The position numbers were made by a program, and so were the translations under genes. From positions 129,650,275-129,714,274 of the forward strand of contig OV050031.1 in NCBI GenBank assembly GCA_920105625.2: a stretch of DNA of 64,000 nucleotides, given 5' to 3'. Below the pieces are notes generated by a model that saw nothing but the letters and a program-made list of their open reading frames with translations, did no database searches and was not told the origin of the DNA. How positions within the stretch are numbered: position 1 is the first letter of the stretch; the number at the start of each line of letters is the position of its first letter. Positions 52,101-64,000 of the stretch are shown here, piece after piece. The stretch comes from Clusia tigrina (lineage: Eukaryota; Arthropoda; Insecta; Diptera; Clusiidae).

Positions 52101-55100
52101 ATAACAATGCTAGCCTTGAGTAAAAAATTAAACACTCATGGAACTTCAAATAGCTCTAACTTTCATACTGTGCCTAATACACCTATCAAAGTTTGCAACA
52201 TTCAAATTCTGGAACTTTTAACTGGAGCGTCATAAAACCTTAAAATCTTGTGACAATAAAGAACTATTGATAATTTGAGATATCGATTTAACAATGCTAC
52301 CCTTGAGAAAAAGTGAAACACTGATGAAACTTCAAATGGCTTTAACTTTTATAATGTGCGTAATACACCTATCAAAGTTTTCAACATTCAAATGCTGTAC
52401 CTTTTACTGGAGCGTCATAGAACCTTGAAATTATGTGACAATAAAGTACTATTGTCAATTTGAGATATCGGAATGACAATGCCACCCTTGAGTCCAAAAT
52501 GAAACACTGATAAGTCTTAAATTTTTTACTGTTTGGCCATAAAACCTTGAAATTTTGTGACAATAAAGTACTAATGTTTTTGAGATATCGGCATAACAAT
52601 GCTACCCTTGAGTCCAAAATGAAAAACTGATAAGTCTTCAACTTTTACTGGAGCGTCATAAAACCTTGAAATTTTGTGACAATAAAGTATTATTGTTAAT
52701 TTGAGATATCGGTATAACAATGCTACCCTAGAGATCAAAAGGAAATAATGATAAGACTTCAACTTTTACTGGAGCGTCATAAAACCTTGAAAATATGTGA
52801 CAATAAAGTACTATTGTCAATTTGAGATATCGGAATGACAATGCCACCCTTGAGTCCAAAATGAAACACTGATAAGTCTTAAATTTTTTAATGTTTGGTC
52901 ATAAAACCTTGAAATTTTGTGACAATAAAGTACTAATGCTTATTTGAGATATTGGTATCACAATGTTATGCTTGAGTAAAAACTGAAACACTGATGAGAT
53001 TTCAAATAGCTCTAACTTTTATACTGTGCTTAATACACCTATCAAAGTTTGCAACATTCAAATGCTGTAACTTTTTACTGGAGCGTCATAAGACCTTGAA
53101 ATTTTGAGACAATAAAGTACTATTGTTAATTTGAGATATTGGATTAACAATGCAACCCTTGAGTAAAAAATGAAAATCTTATGAAACTTCAAATGGCTCG
53201 AACTTTCATACTGTGGGTAATACACCCATCAAAGTTTGCAGCATACAAATGCTGTAACTTTTTACTGGAGCGTCATAAAATCTTGAAATTTTGTGACAAT
53301 AAATTACTATTGTCAATTTGAGATATCGGCATAACAATGCTACCCTTGAGTCCAAAAGGAAACACTGAAAAGACTTCAACTTTTACTGGAGCGTCATAAA
53401 ACCTTGAAATTTTGTGACAATAAAGTATTATTGTTAATTTGAGATATCGGTATAACAATGCTACCCTAGAGATCAAAAGGAAATAATGATAAGACTTCAA
53501 CTTTTACTGGAGCGTCATAAAACCTTGAAATTTTGTGACAATAAAGTACTATTGTCAATTTGAGATATCGGAATGACAATGCCACCCTTGAGTCCAAAAT
53601 GAAACATGGATAAGTCTTAAATTTTTTATTGTTTGGTCATAAAACCTTGAAATTTTGTGACAATAAAATACTAATGTTTATTTGAGATATTGGTATAACA
53701 ATGTTAAGCTTGAGTAAAAACTGAAAAACTGATGAGATTTCAAATAGCTCTAACTTTTATACTGTGCGTATTACACCTATCAAAGTTTGCAACATTCAAA
53801 TGCTGTAACTTTTTACTGGAGCGTCATAAAATTTTGAAATTTTGTGACAATAAAGTACTATTGTCAATTTGAGATATCGGTATAACAATACTACCCTTGA
53901 GTACAAAATGCAACACTGATGAAACTTCAAATGGCTCCAACTTTTATACTGTGCGTAATACACCTATCAAAGTTTTCAACATTCAAATGCTGTACCTTTT
54001 ACTGGAGCGTCATAGAACCTTGAAATTTTGTGACAATAAAGTATTATTGTTAATTTGAGATATCGGTATAACAATGCCACCCTTGAGTGCAAAATGAAAG
54101 ACTGATAAAACTTCAAATAGGTGTAACTCTTACACTGTGCGTAATAAACCTATCATAGTTTGCAACATTCAAATGCTATAACTTTTTACTGGAGCGTCCT
54201 AAAACCTTGCAATTTTGAGACAATAAAGTACTATTGTTAATTTGAGATATTGGTATAACAATGCTAGCCTTGAGTAAAAAATTAAACACTCATGGAACTT
54301 CAAATAGCTCTAACTTTCATACTGTGCCTAATACACCTATCAAAGTTTGCAACATTCAAATTCTGGAACTTTTAACTGGAGCGTCATAAAACCTTAAAAT
54401 TTTGTGACAATAAAGAACTATTGATAATTTGAGATATCGATTTAACAATGCTACCCTTGAGTAAAAGTGAAACACTGATGAAACTTCAAATGGCTTTAAC
54501 TTTTATACTGTGCTTAATACACCTATCAAAGTTTGCAACATTCAAATGCTGTAACTTTTTACTGGAGCGTCATAATACCTTGAAATTTTGTGACAATAAA
54601 GTACTAATGTTAATTGGAGATATCGATATAACAATGGTACACTTGCGTAAAAAATGAAAAACTGATGAAACTTCAAATGGCTCTACCTTTTTTACTGTGC
54701 GTCCTACACCTATAAAAAATTGGCAACATTCAAAGTCTGCACTTCATACACTGTGCGTAATACACCTATCAAAGTTTGCAACATTCAAATGCTGAAACTT
54801 TTTACTGGAGCGTCATAAAACCTTGAAATTTTGAGACAATAAAGTACTATTGTTAATTTGAGATACTGGTAAAACAATGAAACACTTGAGTAAAATTTGA
54901 AACTCTTATGAAACTTCAAATGGCTCTAACTTTCATACTGCGCGTAATACTCTTATCAAAGTTTGCAACATTCAAATGCTGTACCATTTACTGGAGCGTA
55001 ATAAAACCTTGAAATTTTTTGACCATAAACTGCTATTGTCACTTTGAGATGCTACCCTCGATTGCCAAATGAAACACTGATAAAAGTTCAAATGGCTCTA

Positions 55101-55400
55101 ACTTTTATACTGTGTGCAATACACCTATCAAAGTTGGCAACATTCAAATGCTGTAACTTTTTACTGGGTGGTCAGAAAATGTTGAAATTTTGTGCCAATA
55201 ATGTAGTATTGTCAATTTGAGATATCGGCATGACAATGCTACCCTTGAGTCCAAAATGCAACACTGATGAAACTTCAAATGGCTCCAACTTTTATACTGT
55301 GCGTAATACACCCAGCAAAGTTTGCAACATTCAAGTGCTGTAACTTTTTACTGGAGCGTCATAAAATCTTGAAATTTTGTGACATTAAATTACTATTGTC
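49147..55400 (+). repeat. Satellite domain G: right flank of the transposon
   Basis: The first ~300 bp align with 38857-39160 at a fixed offset of 10,290. Further on, 50.2-50.5 kb matches 43.3-43.5 kb, including a shared 6-bp insertion that gives TAATACTCGTACACC. About 52.57-53.85 kb holds modules that reappear in the 2,894-bp units downstream. No gene is seen. Confidence 0.65.
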
Positions 55401-58400
55401 AAAATTTGAGATATCGGCATAACAATGCTACCCTTGAGTCCAAAATGAAAAACTGATAAGACTTCAGAATTAACTGGAGCGTCATATAACCTTGAAATTA
55501 TGTGACAATAAAGTACTATTGTCAATTTGAGATATCGGAATGACAATGCCACCCTTGAGTCCAAAATGAAACACTGATAAGTCTTAAATTTTTTACTGTT
55601 TGGCCATAAAACCTTGAAATTTTGTGACAATAAAGTACTAATGTTTTTTTGAGATATTGGTATCACAATGTTAAACTTGAGTAAAAACTGAAACACTGAT
55701 GAGATTTCAAATAGCTCTAACTTTTATACTGTGCGTAATACACCTATCAAAGTTTGCAACATTCAAATGCTGTAAATTTTTACTCGAGCGTCATAAAACC
55801 TTGACATTTTTTGACAATAAAGTACTAATGTTAATTTGAGATATCGATATAACAATGGTACACTTGAGTAAAAAATTAAAAACTGATGAAACTTCAAACA
55901 GCTCTAACTTTTTTACTGTGCGTCCTCCACCTATCAAAATTGGCAACATTCAAAGTCTGTAATTCATACACTGTACGTAATACACCTATCAAAGGTTGCA
56001 ACATTCAAATGCTGTAACTTTTTACTGGGTGGTCATAAAATGTTGAAATTTTGTGACAATAAAGTCGTATTGTCAATTTGAGATATCGGCATGACAATGC
56101 TACCCTTGAGTCCAAAATGCAACACTGATGAAACTTCAAATGGCTCCAACTTTTATACTGTGCGTAATACACCCATCAAAGTTTGCAACATTCAAATGCT
56201 GTAACTTTTTACTGGAGCGACATAAAATCTTGAAATTTTGTGACATTAAATTACTATTGTCAAATTTGAGATATCGGCATAACAATGCTACCCTTGAGTC
56301 CAAAATGAAAAACTGATAAGACTTCAACTTTTACTGGAGCGTCATAAAACCTTGAAATTTTGTGACAATAAAGTATTATTGTTAATTTGAGATATCGGTA
56401 TAACAATGCTACCCTAGAGATCAAAAGGAAATAATGATAAGACTTCAACTTTTACTGGAGCGTCATAAAACCTTGAAAATATGTGACAATAAAGAACTAT
56501 TGTCAATTTGAGATATCGGAATGACAATGCCACCCTTGAGTCCACAATGAAACACTGATAAGTCTTAAATTTTTTAATGTTTGGTCATAAAACCTTGAAA
56601 TTTTGTGACAATCAAGTACTAATGTTTATTTGAGATATTGGTATCACAATGTTATGCTTGAGTAAAAACTGAAACACTGATGAGATTTCAAATAGCTTTA
56701 ACTTTTATACTGTGCTTAATACACCTATCAAAGTTTGCAACATTCAAATGCTGTAACTTTTTACTGGAGCGTCATAAGACCTTGACATTTTGAGACAATA
56801 AAGTACTATTGTTAATTTGAGATATTGGTAAAACAATGCAACCCTTGAGTAAAAAATGAAAATCTTATGAAACTTCAAATGGCTCGAACTTTTATACTGT
56901 GGGTAATACACCATCAAAGTTTGCAGCATACAAATGCTGTAACTTTTTACTGGAGCGTCATAAAATCTTGAAATTTTGTGACAATAAATTACTATTGTCA
57001 ATTTGAGATATCGGCATAACAATGCTACCCTTAAGTCCAAAAGGAAACACTGAAAAGACTTCAACTTTTACTGGAGCGTCATAAAACCTTGAAATTTTGT
57101 GACAATAAAGTATTATTGTTAATTTGAGATATCGGTATAACAATGCTACCCTAGAGATCAAAAGGAAATAATGATAAGACTTCAACTTTTACTGGAGCGT
57201 CGTAAAACCTTGAAATTATGTGACAATAAAGTACTATTGTCAATTTGAGATATCGGAATGACAATGCCACCCTTGAGTCCAAAATAAAACACGGATAAGT
57301 CTTAAATTTTTTACTGTTTGGTCATAAAACCTTGAAATTTTGTGACAATAAAATACTAATGTTTATTTGAGATATTGGTATCACAATGTTAAGCTTGAGT
57401 AAAAACTGAAATACTGATGAGATTTCAAATAGCTCTAACTTTTATACTGTACGTAATACACCTATCAAAGTTTGCAACATTCAAATGCTGTAACTTTTTA
57501 CTGGAGCGTCATAAAATTTTGAAATTTTGTGACAATAAAGTACTATTGTCAATTTGAGATATCGGTATAACAATACTACCCTTGAGTACAAAATGCAACA
57601 CTGATGAAACTTCAAATGGCTCCAACTTTTATACTGTGCGTAATACACTTATCAAAGTTTGCAACATTCAAATGCTGTACCTTTATCTGGAGCGTAATAA
57701 AACCTTGAAATTTTGTGACCATAAACTGCTATTGTCACTTTGAGATGTCAGTAGAATACTGCTACCCTCGTTTCCCAAATGAAACACTGATAAAAGTTCA
57801 AATGGCTTTAACTTTTATACTGTGTGTAATACACCTATCAAAGTTGGCAACATTCAAATGCTGTAACTTTTTACTGGGTGGTCATAAAATGTTGAAATTT
57901 TGTGACAATAAAGTAGTATTGTCAATTTGAGATATCGGCATGACAATGCTACCCTTGAGTCCAAAATGCAACACTGATGAAACTTCAAATGGCTCCAACT
58001 TTTATACTGTGCGTAATACACCCATCAAATTTGCAACATTCAAATGCTGTAACTTTTTACTGGAGCGTCATAAAATCTTGAAATTTTGTGACATTAAATT
58101 ACTATTGTTAATTTGAGATATTGGTAAAACAATGCAACCCTTGAGTAAAAAATGAAAATCTTATGAAACTTCAAATGGCTCGAACTTTCATACTGTGGGT
58201 AATACACCCATCAAAGTTTGCAGCATACAAATGCTGTAACTTTTTACTGGAGCGTCATAAAATCTTGAAATTTTGTGACAATAAATTACTATTGTCAATT
58301 TGAGATATCGGCATAACAATGCTACCCTTGAGTCCAAAATGAAAAACTGATAAGACTTCAGAATTAACTGGAGCGTCATATAACCTTGAAATTATGTGAC

Positions 58401-61190
58401 AATAAAGTACTATTGTCAATTTGAGATATCGGAATGACAATGCCACCCTTGAGTCCAAAATGAAACACTGATAAGTCTTAAATTTTTTACTGTTTGGCCA
58501 TAAAACCTTGAAATTTTGTGACAATAAAGTACTAATGTTTTTTTGAGATATTGGTATCACAATGTTAAACTTGAGTAAAAACTGAAACACTGATGAGATT
58601 TCAAATAGCTCTAACTTTTATACTGTGCGTAATACACCTATCAAAGTTTGCAACATTCAAATGCTGTAAATTTTTACTCGAGCGTCATAAAACCTTGACA
58701 TTTTTTGACAATAAAGTACTAATGTTAATTTGAGATATCGATATAACAATGGTACACTTGAGTAAAAAATTAAAAACTGATGAAACTTCAAACAGCTCTA
58801 ACTTTTTTACTGTGCGTCCTCCACCTATCAAAATTGGCAACATTCAAAGTCTGTAATTCATACACTGTACGTAATACACCTATCAAAGGTTGCAACATTC
58901 AAATGCTGTAACTTTTTACTGGGTGGTCATAAAATGTTGAAATTTTGTGACAATAAAGTCGTATTGTCAATTTGAGATATCGGCATGACAATGCTACCCT
59001 TGAGTCCAAAATGCAACACTGATGAAACTTCAAATGGCTCCAACTTTTATACTGTGCGTAATACACCCATCAAAGTTTGCAACATTCAAATGCTGTAACT
59101 TTTTACTGGAGCGACATAAAATCTTGAAATTTTGTGACATTAAATTACTATTGTCAAATTTGAGATATCGGCATAACAATGCTACCCTTGAGTCCAAAAT
59201 GAAAAACTGATAAGACTTCAACTTTTACTGGAGCGTCATAAAACCTTGAAATTTTGTGACAATAAAGTATTATTGTTAATTTGAGATATCGGTATAACAA
59301 TGCTACCCTAGAGATCAAAAGGAAATAATGATAAGACTTCAACTTTTACTGGAGCGTCATAAAACCTTGAAAATATGTGACAATAAAGTACTATTGTCAA
59401 TTTGAGATATCGGAATGACAATGCCACCCTTGAGTCCACAATGAAACACTGATAAGTCTTAAATTTTTTAATGTTTGGTCATAAAACCTTGAAATTTTGT
59501 GACAATCAAGTACTAATGTTTATTTGAGATATTGGTATCACAATGTTATGCTTGAGTAAAAACTGAAACACTGATGAGATTTCAAATAGCTTTAACTTTT
59601 ATACTGTGCTTAATACACCTATCAAAGTTTGCAACATTCAAATGCTGTAACTTTTTACTGGAGCGTCATAAGACCTTGACATTTTGAGACAATAAAGTAC
59701 TATTGTTAATTTGAGATATTGGTAAAACAATGCAACCCTTGAGTAAAAAATGAAAATCTTATGAAACTTCAAATGGCTCGAACTTTTATACTGTGGGTAA
59801 TACACCATCAAAGTTTGCAGCATACAATTGCTGTAACTTTTTACTGGAGCGTCATAAAATCTTGAAATTTTGTGACAATAAATTACTATTGTCAATTTGA
59901 GATATCGGCATAACAATGCTACCCTTAAGTCCAAAAGGAAACACTGAAAAGACTTCAACTTTTACTGGAGCGTCATAAAACCTTGAAATTTTGTGACAAT
60001 AAAGTATTATTGTTAATTTGAGATATCGGTATAACAATGCTACCCTAGAGATCAAAAGGAAATAATGATAAGACTTCAACTTTTACTGGAGCGTCGTAAA
60101 ACCTTGAAATTATGTGACAATAAAGTACTATTGTCAATTTGAGATATCGGAATGACAATGCCACCCTTGAGTCCAAAATAAAACACGGATAAGTCTTAAA
60201 TTTTTTACTGTTTGGTCATAAAACCTTGAAATTTTGTGACAATAAAATACTAATGTTTATTTGAGATATTGGTATCACAATGTTAAGCTTGAGTAAAAAC
60301 TGAAATACTGATGAGATTTCAAATAGCTCTAACTTTTATACTGTACGTAATACACCTATCAAAGTTTGCAACATTCAAATGTTGTAACTTTTTACTGGAG
60401 CGTCATAAAATTTTGAAATTTTGTGACAATAAAGTACTATTGTCAATTTGAGATATCGGTATAACAATACTACCCTTGAGTACAAAATGCAACACTGATG
60501 AAACTTCAAATGGCTCCAACTTTTATACTGTGCGTAATACACTTATCAAAGTTTGCAACATTCAAATGCTGTACCTTTATCTGGAGCGTAATAAAACCTT
60601 GAAATTTTGTGACCATAAACTGCTATTGTCACTTTGAGATGTCAGTAGAATACTGCTACCCTCGTTTCCCAAATGAAACACTGATAAAAGTTCAAATGGC
60701 TTTAACTTTTATACTGTGTGTAATACACCTATCAAAGTTGGCAACATTCAAATGCTGTAACTTTTTACTGGGTGGTCATAAAATGTTGAAATTTTGTGAC
60801 AATAAAGTAGTATTGTCAATTTGAGATATCGGCATGACAATGCTACCCTTGAGTCCAAAATGCAACACTGATGAAACTTCAAATGGCTCCAACTTTTATA
60901 CTGTGCGTAATACACCCATCAAATTTGCAACATTCAAATGCTGTAACTTTTTACTGGAGCGTCATAAAATCTTGAAATTTTGTGACATTAAATTACTATT
61001 GTTAATTTGAGATATTGGTAAAACAATGCAACCCTTGAGTAAAAAATGAAAATCTTATGAAACTTCAAATGGCTCGAACTTTCATACTGTGGGTAATACA
61101 CCCATCAAAGTTTGCAGCATACAAATGCTGTAACTTTTTACTGGAGCGTCATAAAATCTTGAAATTTTGTGACAATAAATTACTATTGTC
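55400..61190 (+). repeat. Satellite domain H: two 2,894-bp higher-order units
   Basis: About 55400-58290 and 58290-61185 align at offset 2,894 with very few differences, for example near 56494/59388, 56938/59832 and 57490/60384. Module order and rare joints (CAGAATTAACTGGAGCG, AAAGTCTGTAATTCATACAC) are preserved. Confidence 0.87.
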
Positions 61191-64000
61191 AATTTGAGAT
61201 ATCGGCATAACAATGCTACCCTTAAGTCCAAAAGGAAACACTGAAAAGACTTCAACTTTTACTGCAGCCTCATAAAACCTTGAAATTTTGTGACAATAAA
61301 GTATTATTGTTAATTTGAGATATCGGTATAACAATGCTACCCTAGAGATCAAAAGGAAATAATAATAAGACTTCAACTTTTACTGGAGCGTCATAAAATC
61401 TTGAAATTATGTGACAATAAAGTACTAATGTTAATTTGAGATATTGGTATCACAATGTTAAGCTTGAGTAAAAACTGAAACACTGATGAAATTTCAAATA
61501 GCTCTAACTTTTATACTGTGCATAATACACCTATCAAAGTTTGCAACATTCAAATGCTGTAACTTTTTACTCGAGCGTCATAATACCTTGAAATTTTGTG
61601 ACAATAAAGTACTAATATTAATTTGAGATATCGATATAACAATGGTACACTTGCGTAAAAAATGAAAAACTGATGAAACTTAAAATGGCTCTACCTTTTT
61701 TACTGTGCGTCCTACACCTATAAAAAATTGGCAACATTCAAAGTCTGTACTTCATACACTGTGCGTAATACACCTATCAAAGTTTGCAACATTCAAATGC
61801 TGTAACTTTTTACTGGAGCTTCATAAAACCTTGAAATTTTGAGACAATAAAGTACTATTGTTAATTTGAGATACTGGTAAAACAATTCAACACTTGAGTA
61901 AAATATGAAACTCTTATGAAACGTCAAATGGTTCTAACTTTCATACTGCGCGTAATACTCTTATCAAAGTTTGCAACATTCAAATGCTGTACCATTTACT
62001 GGAGCGTAATAAAACCTTGGAATTTTGTGACCATAAACTGCTATTGTCACTTTGAGATGTCAGTATAATAATGCTACCCTCGATTCCCAAATGAAACACT
62101 GATAAAAGTTCAAATGGCTCTAACTTTTATACTGTGTGCAATACACCTATCAAAGTTGGCAACATTCAAATGCTGTAACTTTTTACTGGGTGGTCATAAA
62201 ATGTTGAAATTTTGTGACAATAAAGTAGTATTGTCAATTTGAGATATCGGCATGACAATGCTACCCTTGAGTCCAAAATGCAACACTGATGAAACTTCAA
62301 ATGGCTCCAACTTTTATACTGTGCGTAATACACCCAGCAAAGTTTGCAACATTCAAATGCTGTAACTTTTTACTGGAGCGCCATAAAATCTTAAAATTTT
62401 GTGACTTTAAATTACTTTTGTCAAATTTGAGATATCGGCATAACAATGCTACCCTTGAGTCCAAAATGAAAAACTGATAAGACTTCAGCATTTACTGGAG
62501 CGTCATAGAACCTTGAAATTATGTGACAATAAAGTACTATTGTTAATTTGAGATAGTGGTATAACAATGCTACCCTAGAGATCAAAAGGAAACAATGATA
62601 AGACTTCAACATTTACTGGAGCGTCATAAAGCCTTGAAATTATGTGACAATAAAGTACTATTGTCAATTTGAGATATCGGAATGACAATGCCACCCTTGA
62701 GTCCAAAATGAAACACTGATAAGTCTTAAATTTTTTAATGGTTGGTCATAAAACCTTGAAATTTTGTGACAATCAAGTACTAATGTTTATTTGAGATATT
62801 GGTATCACAATGTTATGCTTGAGTAAAAACTGAAACACTGATGAGATTTCAAATAGCTTTAACTTTTATATTGTGCTTAATACACCTATCAAAGTTTGCA
62901 ACATTCAAATGCTGTAACTTTTTACTGGAGCGTCATAAGACCTTGACATTTTGAGACAATAAAGTACTATTGTTAATTTGAGATATTGGTAAAACAATGC
63001 AACCCTTGAGTAAAAAATGAAAATCTTATGAAACTTCAAATGGCTCGAACTTTCATACTGTGGGTAATACACCCATCAAAGTTTGCAGCATACGAATGCT
63101 GTAACTTTTTACTGGAGCGTCATAAAATCTTGAAATTTTGTGACAATAAATTACTATTGTCAATTTGAGATATCGGCATAACAATGCTACCCTTAAGTCC
63201 AAAAGGAAACACTGAAAAGACTTCAACTTTTACTGGAGCGTCATAAAACCTTGAAATTTTGTGACAATAAAGTATTATTGTTAATTTGAGATATCGGTAT
63301 AACAATGCTACCCTAGAGATCAAGAGGAAATAATGATAAGACTTCAACTTTTACTGGAGCGTCGTAAAACCTTGAAATTATGTGACAATAAAGTACTATT
63401 GTCAATTTGAGATATCGGAATGACAATGCCACCCTTGAGTCCAAAATAAAACACGGATAAGTCTTAAATTTTTTACTGTTTGGTCATAAAACCTTGAAAT
63501 TTTGTGACAATAAAATACTAATGTTTATTTGAGATATTGGTATCACAATGTTAAGCTTGAGTTAAAACTGAAATACTGATGAGATTTCAAATAGCTCTAA
63601 CTTTTATACTGTGCGTAATACACCTATCAAAGTTTGCAACATTCAAATGCTGTAACTTTTTACTGGAGCGTCATAAAATTTTGAAATTTTGTGACAATAA
63701 AGTACTATTGTCAATTTGAGATATCGGTATAACAATACTACCCTTGAGTACAAAATGCAACACTGATGAAACTTCAAATGGCTCCAACTTTTATACTGTG
63801 CGTAATACACTTATCAAAGTTTGCAACATTCAAATGCTGTACCTTTTTCTGGAGCGTAATAAAACCTTGAAATTTTGTGACCATAAACTGCTATTGTCAC
63901 TTTGAGATGTCAGTAGAATACTGCTACCCTCGTTTCCCAAATGAAACACTGATAAAAGTTCAAAAGGCTTTAACTTTTATACTGTGTGTAATACACCTAT
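61190..64000 (+). repeat. Satellite domain I: diverged or rearranged continuation of the 2,894-bp family
   Basis: Modules correspond to those of the preceding units but at offset about 3,267-3,268 (59022 with 62289, 60079 with 63347), which implies about 370 bp extra compared with a perfect third copy. Long monomers occur near 61.74 kb. The window ends within a monomer. Confidence 0.75.

Larger units (their letters stand above)
49147..64000 (+). repeat. Satellite array, right part
   Basis: The same satellite resumes in the same phase and orientation directly after the transposon and continues past the window end. The first bases, CGGCGTGACAATGCTACCC, complete the monomer interrupted at 46220. 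From about 52.5 kb onward the modules become more homogeneous and are arranged in a higher-order repeat of 2,894 bp. I see no gene, RNA gene or second mobile element in this stretch. Confidence 0.97.

Noticed and set aside
1..64000. Centromere protein B box or another known centromeric motif in the monomer
   Set aside because: No stretch matching the CENP-B box consensus was found, and that protein-DNA system is a mammalian feature. Centromeric function is left open.
1..64000. Assignment of the satellite to a named family or the window to a species
   Set aside because: I do not recognise the monomer, and sequence alone without a database search cannot settle it.

Overview
The window is eukaryotic heterochromatin-type DNA. 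About 61 kb is one A+T-rich satellite array that runs off both ends, and a single 2,926-bp DNA transposon (46221-49146) interrupts it. The array looks arthropod, most likely insect and possibly dipteran. That rests only on the transposon being a Transib element, a group best known from insects, and on the general base composition. I do not recognise the satellite as a named family. No host gene, rRNA, tRNA or other RNA gene could be supported.

Satellite, 1-46220 and 49147-64000: all units point the same way (reading, for example, CTTCAAATGGCTCTAAC on the + strand). The basic unit is about 187 bp. A short form of 121 bp and a long form of 242 bp are interspersed. Both can be explained by recombination or slippage at two near-repeats, AACTTTTATACTG and AACTTTTTACTG, that lie 55 bp apart inside each unit. 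Several unit subtypes (with an EcoRV-site GATATC, a HindIII-site AAGCTT, or a GACCATAAA...GATTCCC signature) alternate and build larger repeats. The layout is: 1-9.6 kb, a mosaic of paralogous blocks; 9.6-13.2 kb, a ~0.75-kb block repeated at a 2,874-bp offset; 13.1-20.1 kb, a 2,831-bp unit plus a four-copy cassette; 21.7-28.4 kb, two nearly identical 3,370-bp units; 26.2-31.9 kb, a 2,327-bp period; 33.7-46.2 kb, units of about 5,490 and 5,338 bp; 55.4-61.2 kb, two nearly identical 2,894-bp units, with related material to the window end.

Transposon, 46221-49146: it has a 5-bp target-site duplication (CGGCG), 12-bp imperfect terminal inverted repeats beginning CACAGTG / CACACTG, and one minus-strand gene of 560 codons. 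The protein is a Transib (RAG1-related) transposase. It retains the two catalytic aspartates (D253, D360) and the CxxC zinc pair (C376, C379). The segment that should carry the HxxxxH zinc pair and the catalytic glutamate is missing at an in-frame junction near residue 496, so this copy is probably unable to transpose on its own. A paralogous satellite block at 38391-39120 preserves the uninterrupted target site, so the insertion can be read base for base inside this window.
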